From positions 1 to 49,538 of the forward strand of contig VGZH01000042.1 of the NCBI GenBank assembly GCA_016872645.1: a DNA stretch of 49,538 nt, read 5' to 3'. The translations under genes and the position numbers were made by a program. A model generated the notes under the pieces. It saw only the letters and a list, made by a program, of their open reading frames with translations, was not told where the DNA came from and searched no databases. This DNA is from Planctomycetota bacterium. GTDB lineage: Bacteria; Planctomycetota; Planctomycetia; Planctomycetales; Planctomycetaceae. The first letter of the stretch is position 1. Each line of letters opens with the position of its first letter. Of the stretch, positions 44,667-49,538 are shown piece by piece.

Positions 44667-45407
44667 TCACAGGCCGGTCAAGGTTGCGATCAGGATTCCG
44701 GTCGCGACGGAGACATTCAATGACGTCACGTCACCGCGTGGTGCGATGCGGCAGACGCAGTCGCAGTGTTCGGTGGTCAGGCGGCGCATCCCTTTTTCTT
44801 CGTTGCCGACAATCAGCAGCCACGGGCGGCCGCGGTCGACTTGAGTGACGTCGTCGGCTGCGTGTTCAGATGTGCCGAGCACCCACAAGCCCGATTCTTT
44901 GGCAACTGCGACGGCGCGGGCGAGGTTTGGGACGATCGTGAACGGAACATGTTCAAGACCACCGGCCGCGACGTCGTAGGCCACTCCGCTGAGCGGCGCG
45001 GATCGGTCTTTCGTGACGACGATCCCCTGCAGTCCGAAGAAGGCCGCGGTGCGAAAGATCGCACCGACGTTGTGCGGGTCTTGTAGATTGTCGAGCGCCA
45101 GCCAGAGGCCGTGGCCGTCGGCTCGTGTCGCGGCGTTGGCGAAGAGTTCCTCGAGCGGCACGTCGGGCCGCTCGCGGACTATAGCGGACATGCCGGTCTC
45201 GCGACCTTCTTTTTCGCCGCCGCGACGGTCACGAGAACTCGGACGTCCACCGCGAGTGACTCGGACAGCGTGTGCGCGAGCGACGTCGATCACTTCGGAC
45301 CAAGCGGGACTCGGGGCATCCGTCGCGACTTGAATGTCGAGAACGTCCAACGGGCGAAGTTGAATCGCGGCCAGTACGCTGTGTGGATTTTTGAGTTCGA
45401 CTGCCAT
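44667..45407 (-). CDS. SpoU/TrmH RNA 2'-O-methyltransferase, paralogue A
   Basis: 246 residues with all three SPOUT knot motifs: DNLQDPHNVGAIFRTAAFFG, LIVGNEEKGM and SLNVSVATGILIATL. A short N-terminal substrate-binding domain (about 1-60) and an Arg-rich linker (RGGRPSSRDRRGGEKEGRET) precede it. It is most like RlmB, which methylates Gm2251 in 23S rRNA, but TrmH-type targets cannot be excluded. It starts 9 bp after a second member of the same family, so the two form an operon. Confidence 0.9.
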   Translation of the reverse strand: MAVELKNPHSVLAAIQLRPLDVLDIQVATDAPSPAWSEVIDVARAHAVRVTRGGRPSSRDRRGGEKEGRETGMSAIVRERPDVPLEELFANAATRADGHGLWLALDNLQDPHNVGAIFRTAAFFGLQGIVVTKDRSAPLSGVAYDVAAGGLEHVPFTIVPNLARAVAVAKESGLWVLGTSEHAADDVTQVDRGRPWLLIVGNEEKGMRRLTTEHCDCVCRIAPRGDVTSLNVSVATGILIATLTGL

Positions 45408-45410
45408 AGG

Positions 45411-45452
45411 TACTGCCTACTGTCTGCTGCCTGCTGCTGCCGCCCGCTGCCG
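45411..45452. repeat. TACTGCC-type 7-mer repeat at a gene junction
   Basis: Units: TACTGCC, TACTGTC, TGCTGCC, TGCTGCT, GCCGCCC, GCTGCCG. It encodes the last residues (about QRQRAAAAGSRQ) and the stop of the upstream SpoU paralogue, and reaches to 4 bp before the start of the next gene. Confidence 0.55.
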
Positions 45453-46217
45453 CTGAGCTTCGTAAAACAAAATGCCGGCCGAGACGGCTGCGTTGAGCGA
45501 CTCGACCGCTCCGAATTGCGGAATCATGACCAGTTCGTCGCAAACCGCGAGTATCTCGTCGCGGATGCCAGTTCCTTCGTTGCCGATGACGATGGCGACC
45601 GCGCGAGTCAGATCGCAGTCGCTGATCGGCTGCGAGGCCCGTTGACTGGTGCCGATGACTCGAATGCCGTGCAATCGCAATTGCTCAACCAGTGAGACGA
45701 TGTCCTCAGCTTGCGCGATGGGAATGTGATTGACCGCCCCGGCGGAACTGCGGGCAACTTGTGCCGTGACTGCCACTTGGCCGTGAGTCGGGACAAACAG
45801 CGCATCGACTCCCAGCACATGTGCCGATCGAATCACCGCTCCAAAGTTGTGCGGGTCTTGCAGGCCGTCGAGCAGTCCGAACAGCGGTTGCGGCTTTGCG
45901 CTGGACAGAAGGTCCTGCATGCGGTCGTACGGGAACGCGGCCATCTTGGCGAGGAAGCCTTGATGCTCTCGCGAATGGCAGAGATCCGTCAGCCGGTCGA
46001 ACGCTTCCATCGTCAGCGTCACCTGGCGAGCTTGCGACCACTCGGTGACGAAGGCGAGGTCATCTTCCGGCAAGCGATCAGAGAGATGCAGTTCAACGAC
46101 GGGCCAGCGTGCGGCTCGCAGCGTTTCCGTGACGACATGCCGTCCCCACAACCAGCATCTCTGATGATTGCCGAGCAGCGCAGGTTTGCCCTTTCGTCTC
46201 CGATATCGCTCGACCAT
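45417..46217 (-). CDS. SpoU/TrmH RNA 2'-O-methyltransferase, paralogue B
   Basis: 266 residues. An N-terminal L30e-like substrate-binding domain (about 20-100, LWGRHVVTETLRAARWPVVE) leads to the SPOUT motifs DGLQDPHNFGAVIRSAHVLG, IVIGNEGTGI and ESLNAAVSAGILFYEA. This layout is the classic RlmB one, so this gene is the better rlmB candidate of the two. The C-terminal tail (RQRAAAAGSRQ) is low-complexity and comes from a 7-mer DNA repeat. It is followed by paralogue A after 9 bp. Confidence 0.92.
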   Translation of the reverse strand: MVERYRRRKGKPALLGNHQRCWLWGRHVVTETLRAARWPVVELHLSDRLPEDDLAFVTEWSQARQVTLTMEAFDRLTDLCHSREHQGFLAKMAAFPYDRMQDLLSSAKPQPLFGLLDGLQDPHNFGAVIRSAHVLGVDALFVPTHGQVAVTAQVARSSAGAVNHIPIAQAEDIVSLVEQLRLHGIRVIGTSQRASQPISDCDLTRAVAIVIGNEGTGIRDEILAVCDELVMIPQFGAVESLNAAVSAGILFYEAQRQRAAAAGSRQ

Positions 46218-46314
46218 GTCGTCTTACGCCTTGAGATGTCTGCCGGATCGTTGTCTCGCGGCCGCATTGTGGCGGAAGCGTGGGCAGATCGGGAGGGTCA
46301 TCAGGCTCGCAACG

Positions 46315-47424
46315 TCACTTGATGCGAATCGAGAAGCCGGTACCGACGAAGTAATCGGCCGAAGCGTCGGTCAATCCGATTCCGGCGCGAATGTCGAATT
46401 GGGTGTCTGGTGTTGGCCGGTAGGTGAAACCGCCGTCAACGTAGTGCTCAACCTGCGCGGTGTCTGCTCCAGTCGGAAACAGGCCAAACCATTCAGTGTA
46501 GGCACCGACCTTTTCGGCAAGGTTGTAGTTGACGGTGATCGCTTGAGCCCATTCCGTGTAGGTCTTGGAGGTGCCGCCATCGACCACGCTGTTGAATTGC
46601 GTACTGGCACCGACACCGATGAAGTCGGTCACGTCCCAACCGTAGAGCCAGTTCATTCCAGCCAGCACCTTGCCAGCGGTGACAGAATGATGCCCGGTGG
46701 GAACTCTCATCTGCGGAACCAAACACATTTCCGGCCAGATGCCCTCTTGCGGAGTGATTCCCAATTTGACTCCCAGATACAAATCATCCACTCCACTGTT
46801 GGTCACAGTCGGGGAGGCAATGCTTTGCGACTGGCTAAAGGGAAAGACTCCCAGTCGCAATTCGATCCAATCTTCGATCACACCGTAACGAAACAAGACC
46901 TCGCCGGCCGAATGCACAACCGAGTCATCACCCGGGTCTTTGTTGCGAATGTAGGTGTAGCCGGATTCGATTTGCAGGACCCCCTTGCCGACGGTCGTAC
47001 TGGCTTCGACGAAGTCGGGACGGTCGGTTTGCAAATCGTCATCGACAGGCGGCCCGCCGGAAAACGTCGTGCCATAGCTCCATTGAAACAGCGTCTTGCG
47101 AGGCTCATTGGCGGGAGGGCCGTAGTTGATTTTCGGCTCCTCTTCGCCAGCCGGTTTGCTAAGTTCCCAATCATCTTGGGGCCAGGGAAAGGAGACGGGG
47201 GACACCCAATCGACAAGCTGCAATGACGGTTTTTGTGCGGGACGATTTCGCTTCGCGCCGAAATGAGTCCGGATGGGTCCCGTCGAATCCACGATCGCTG
47301 GAGCGACAAGTCGTCCTGATGGTTCAGCCGCGTGCAACACGAATCCGTGTGCAAAGCCGAGCAGCAACGAAGACCAGACGAGGGATCGCATCGCGGAATC
47401 CATTCCTTGCGTAGTCGTCATCAA
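46315..47424 (-). CDS. Putative outer-membrane beta-barrel (phenol-MetA-like)
   Basis: 369 residues; a signal peptide is clear from Met12 (MRSLVWSSLLLGFAHGFVLHA), so ATG 47391 is a plausible true start. From about 125 the sequence matches the MetA-pathway-of-phenol-degradation family: LQTDRPDFVEASTTVGKGVL, IESGYTYIRN, alternating beta strands and a C-terminal amphipathic strand ending FSIRIK. These are presumed outer-membrane channels. Transport of aromatic compounds is only a family name, not evidence. It precedes the SpoU pair by 97 bp on the same strand. Confidence 0.8.
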   Translation of the reverse strand: MMTTTQGMDSAMRSLVWSSLLLGFAHGFVLHAAEPSGRLVAPAIVDSTGPIRTHFGAKRNRPAQKPSLQLVDWVSPVSFPWPQDDWELSKPAGEEEPKINYGPPANEPRKTLFQWSYGTTFSGGPPVDDDLQTDRPDFVEASTTVGKGVLQIESGYTYIRNKDPGDDSVVHSAGEVLFRYGVIEDWIELRLGVFPFSQSQSIASPTVTNSGVDDLYLGVKLGITPQEGIWPEMCLVPQMRVPTGHHSVTAGKVLAGMNWLYGWDVTDFIGVGASTQFNSVVDGGTSKTYTEWAQAITVNYNLAEKVGAYTEWFGLFPTGADTAQVEHYVDGGFTYRPTPDTQFDIRAGIGLTDASADYFVGTGFSIRIK

Positions 47425-47526
47425 CGAGCCGATGATTCACCGCATTAGCTCACGTTCCCGTCATCTTGACAGACCGCATTCAGGTATCGGCGTGAATCTC
47501 TCAGCAAACAAATTCGGTTGAAAATG

Positions 47527-47709
47527 TTTGACGAGTCAAAAACAGATCATTGCCGTTTGACGATTCAGTTTCGCTGAACTACCGAGTCTGCCAGCCTGCG
47601 TGGGAAGTTCTGCTGATTTTCTTCAATCTCAGGCAAAGATGACGCTATTTCAGCTTGGTTGCGAACTGTTTTGAACCGGACCACAATGCTGACCCAAATT
47701 TGACGACTC
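47527..47709. promoter_or_regulatory. Three TTTGACGANTC repeats upstream of map
   Basis: TTTGACGAGTC at 47527 extends to a perfect palindrome TTTGACGAGTCAAA (47527-47540); TTTGACGATTC is at 47556-47566 and TTTGACGACTC at 47699-47709, 23 bp before the map start. They lie in a 307-bp gap between divergent genes and could be operator sites. Otherwise this gap shows no gene. Confidence 0.4.
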
Positions 47710-47731
47710 CCGGCCACCAACAGGTGATTTT

Positions 47732-48568
47732 GTGACTTCTTCCCGAGGTGCTTTGCTGCGGCCACAAACCGGGCCGACGGCCAAAATCCCGATCTATGCG
47801 ACGAACGTGGAACGCGACGCCCTTCGTGCCGCCTGCCGATTCAACGCCGAACTCATGGACTACCTTCGCCCCAGCGTTCGAGCCGGCATCTCCACATGCG
47901 AGATCGATCAACTGGCTTACGACTACACGCTCAAGCATGGCCACACCCCCGCCTGCCTGGGCTACAACGGTTACCCGAATACGGTTTGCACCAGCGTGAA
48001 TGAGGTCGTCTGTCACGGCATCCCGAACGACAACTTGCTACGCGAGGGAGACATCGTCAACGTCGATCTCACGACGATTGTCGATGGTTGGCACGGCGAC
48101 TCATCCGAGACATTTCTGATCGGCGAAGTCTCACCAAACGCCAAGCGACTGGTGCAGGCCGCATTCGAGGCCATGTGGATTGGAATCCATGCCATCAAAC
48201 CCTTTGGTCGAGTCATCGACATCGGCCGAGCGATCTATCGTTTCGCCAGAGATCAGGGGTTTGAGATCGTCCGCGAATTCCAAGGCCACGGAGTCGGCCG
48301 CAACTTCCATCAAGAGCCAGGCGTTCCGCACTTCCCCGATCTGCAATCCGGCAAGTCGGTCGTTCGTCCCGGAACTTGCCTGACGATCGAACCGATGCTC
48401 AACGAAGGAAACTGGAAGACTGAGATCGACAAAGCCGACGGCTGGACCGTTCGCACTCAAGACCGCCGCCTCTCCGCTCAGTTCGAGCACACGATCTTGA
48501 TGACCGAGAAAGGCCCGGAAGTTTTGACCCTCACGAAGCACGGCCCTCAAGAAGGCCACAAGTTCTGA
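47732..48568 (+). CDS. map: Type I methionine aminopeptidase
   Basis: 278 residues from GTG 47732, which has AGGTGA just upstream. All active-site residues are present: His95 (VCHGIP), metal ligands Asp112 (VNVDLT), Asp123 (HGDSSETF), His186 (GHGVGR), Glu220 (TIEPM) and Glu252 (FEHTIL). It removes the initiator methionine from new proteins. The length and lack of an insert mark type I. The 25-residue N-terminal extension before the core is slightly longer than in minimal bacterial forms but has no zinc-finger cysteines. Confidence 0.96.
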   Translation: MTSSRGALLRPQTGPTAKIPIYATNVERDALRAACRFNAELMDYLRPSVRAGISTCEIDQLAYDYTLKHGHTPACLGYNGYPNTVCTSVNEVVCHGIPNDNLLREGDIVNVDLTTIVDGWHGDSSETFLIGEVSPNAKRLVQAAFEAMWIGIHAIKPFGRVIDIGRAIYRFARDQGFEIVREFQGHGVGRNFHQEPGVPHFPDLQSGKSVVRPGTCLTIEPMLNEGNWKTEIDKADGWTVRTQDRRLSAQFEHTILMTEKGPEVLTLTKHGPQEGHKF

Positions 48569-48662
48569 GTCTGATGACAAGGCCACGAAGGATCGTTGAC
48601 GCTTCGCAACCGTCGCTTGCCGACACTTCTGCGAACCCGTATTCTTCGCCTCTCGCACACCA

Positions 48663-48747
48663 GCCCAGGTGGCGGAATTGGCAGACGCACTAGCTTCAGG
48701 AGCTAGCGAGCTTTACGCTCATGGAGGTTCGAGTCCTCTCCTGGGCA
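48663..48747 (+). tRNA. tRNA-Leu (CAG)
   Basis: Acceptor GCCCAGG (48663-48669) pairs with CCTGGGC (48740-48746), with discriminator A. The anticodon stem CTAGC/GCTAG encloses loop TTCAGGA, giving anticodon CAG. A long variable arm (about GAGCTTTACGCTC) and T-loop GGTTCGAGTCC fit a class II leucine tRNA. CCA is not encoded. Confidence 0.97.
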
Positions 48748-48755
48748 ACTCCATC

Positions 48756-48785
48756 ACGGCACCGTCTCGGACGGTGCCGTTTTTT
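48756..48785 (+). terminator. Rho-independent terminator after tRNA-Leu
   Basis: ACGGCACCGTC (48756-48766), loop TCG, GACGGTGCCGT (48770-48780), followed by TTTTT: an 11-bp GC-rich stem with a T-run nine bases after the tRNA. Confidence 0.9.
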
Positions 48786-48838
48786 GTTGGCCGGCACAAG
48801 TTTGAGCCGCATTACATTTGCGTTCAGAACCAGGAACC

Positions 48839-49531
48839 ATGATGACGCCACAGCAAATGTGTGAGATTCTGGTGCAGTCGTTGGCGGATCGACGGTTGTC
48901 GCGGGCCGAGAAGTCGGTGTTGAATCAGCATTTGAGTGATGCGGTCGCTGATCCGGAGAAGTTGGCTCAATTTCGTCGACAAGCATTTGGGTTGGCCAGG
49001 GAAGAGATCGATGCCACGAATGGGGTGTTGATCGTCGAGTGGCTGGAGGAGGTTGCCAAAGTCCTGCAACCATCGGCGGGCAAACAGACGGAGGACCTTG
49101 CCGAGGCGTGGTTCAGTCCGCACGGCGATTGTCCTTTGAGAATTCGAACGCTGCTGGCTCAAGCGAGGCGGACCATCGATATCTGTGTCTTCACGATTAC
49201 AGACGACCGGCTGACTTCCGCAGTGCTGGATGCGCACGGTCGCGGGGTCCGGGTCCGCATCATCACCGACAATGACAAAGCGGCGGACCTTGGATCGGAT
49301 GCGGACCGATTTCTTCAGGCGGGCATCGGGTTACGAGTGGATCGCAGCGAGTACCACATGCACCACAAATTCGCGCTGTTCGACAACGAGATTCTGCTCA
49401 ACGGCAGCTACAACTGGACGCGCGGCGCGGCGGCAAACAACGAAGAGAATTTCATCGTCACCAACAATCGTCATCTGGTAGCCATCTTTGCAAAAACGTT
49501 TGAGGATTTGTGGCAGCAATACCAGGCGTGA
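48839..49531 (+). CDS. Single-HKD phospholipase D-like protein
   Basis: 230 residues from ATG 48839 (ATG 48842 possible), with AGGAACC upstream. The N-terminal 80 residues are helical (LSRAEKSVLNQHLSDAVADP) and unrecognised. The PLD domain (about 90-225) has one HKD motif: His175, Lys177 and Asp182 in HHKFALFDNEILLNGSYNWT, then NEENFIV. Single-HKD proteins such as bacterial Nuc and mitochondrial PLD6 act as dimers on nucleic acids or lipids. ICVFTITDDRLTSAVLDAHG is typical of that subgroup. The substrate is unknown. It sits just after the tRNA terminator and ends 7 bp before the window edge. Confidence 0.88.
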   Translation: MMTPQQMCEILVQSLADRRLSRAEKSVLNQHLSDAVADPEKLAQFRRQAFGLAREEIDATNGVLIVEWLEEVAKVLQPSAGKQTEDLAEAWFSPHGDCPLRIRTLLAQARRTIDICVFTITDDRLTSAVLDAHGRGVRVRIITDNDKAADLGSDADRFLQAGIGLRVDRSEYHMHHKFALFDNEILLNGSYNWTRGAAANNEENFIVTNNRHLVAIFAKTFEDLWQQYQA

Positions 49532-49538
49532 ACGTTTG

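Overview
The window looks like a chromosomal segment from a planctomycete (PVC superphylum). The strongest signs are families largely confined to that group: two PSCyt2/PSD1 (DUF1549/DUF1553) proteins, a DUF1501 protein, a 1.6-kDa-residue-scale PVC-type 'membrane-bound dehydrogenase' ending in a CxxCH haem domain, PQQ-propeller and PPC-domain secreted proteins, a DUF4175-like giant membrane protein, and squalene-cyclase-like (prenyltransferase-repeat) secreted proteins. Gene spacing is loose, strand use is mixed, and several starts are GTG. I see no rRNA, CRISPR array, integrase or transposase gene.

Layout. 0-2 kb: the end of a multipass membrane protein and a DUF58 gene. 2-6.2 kb, minus strand: PPC-domain protein, thiolase, RNase P RNA (rnpB). 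6.4-16.7 kb, plus strand: FHA protein, ribosome GTPase rsgA, secreted alpha/beta hydrolase, a two-gene unit (hypothetical plus PQQ propeller) and the giant dehydrogenase/haem protein. 16.7-19.5 kb, minus: DUF1549/DUF1553 plus DUF2752. 19.7-20.6 kb: a response regulator-histidine-kinase-ATPase gene broken by three in-frame stops. 20.6-23.7 kb, minus: nadE and a ceramidase-like hydrolase with a 4-bp overlap. 23.9-29.3 kb: a frameshifted small membrane gene, a second DUF1549/DUF1553 gene, and a DUF1501 gene with a truncated Gfo/Idh gene. 29.3-30.1 kb: no supported gene. 30.1-39.3 kb, plus: DUF4175-like protein, DUF2442 protein with a histone-H1-like tail, a prenyltransferase-repeat relic, a VWA/GATase-like membrane protein and an intact prenyltransferase-repeat protein. 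39.4-49.5 kb: mainly RNA and translation housekeeping (radical SAM, 23S rRNA methyltransferase, Nudix, LarA-like, arfB, two tandem SpoU methyltransferases, map, tRNA-Leu) plus a putative outer-membrane protein and a single-HKD phospholipase D.

The most unusual layer is not a gene set but small sequence elements. Three related palindromes begin with GGAGTGCGG; one of them supplies the N-terminal codons of a secreted protein. A 90-bp imperfect hairpin built from 7-mers sits exactly in frame inside the giant dehydrogenase, and a similar hairpin ends the PQQ gene. Short 7- or 8-bp tandem repeats occur in interdomain linkers or gene ends of four other proteins. Five in-frame nonsense codons in two otherwise readable genes, one truncated gene and one frameshifted gene show ongoing gene decay.

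All family names come from motif recognition by eye; no database search was possible.
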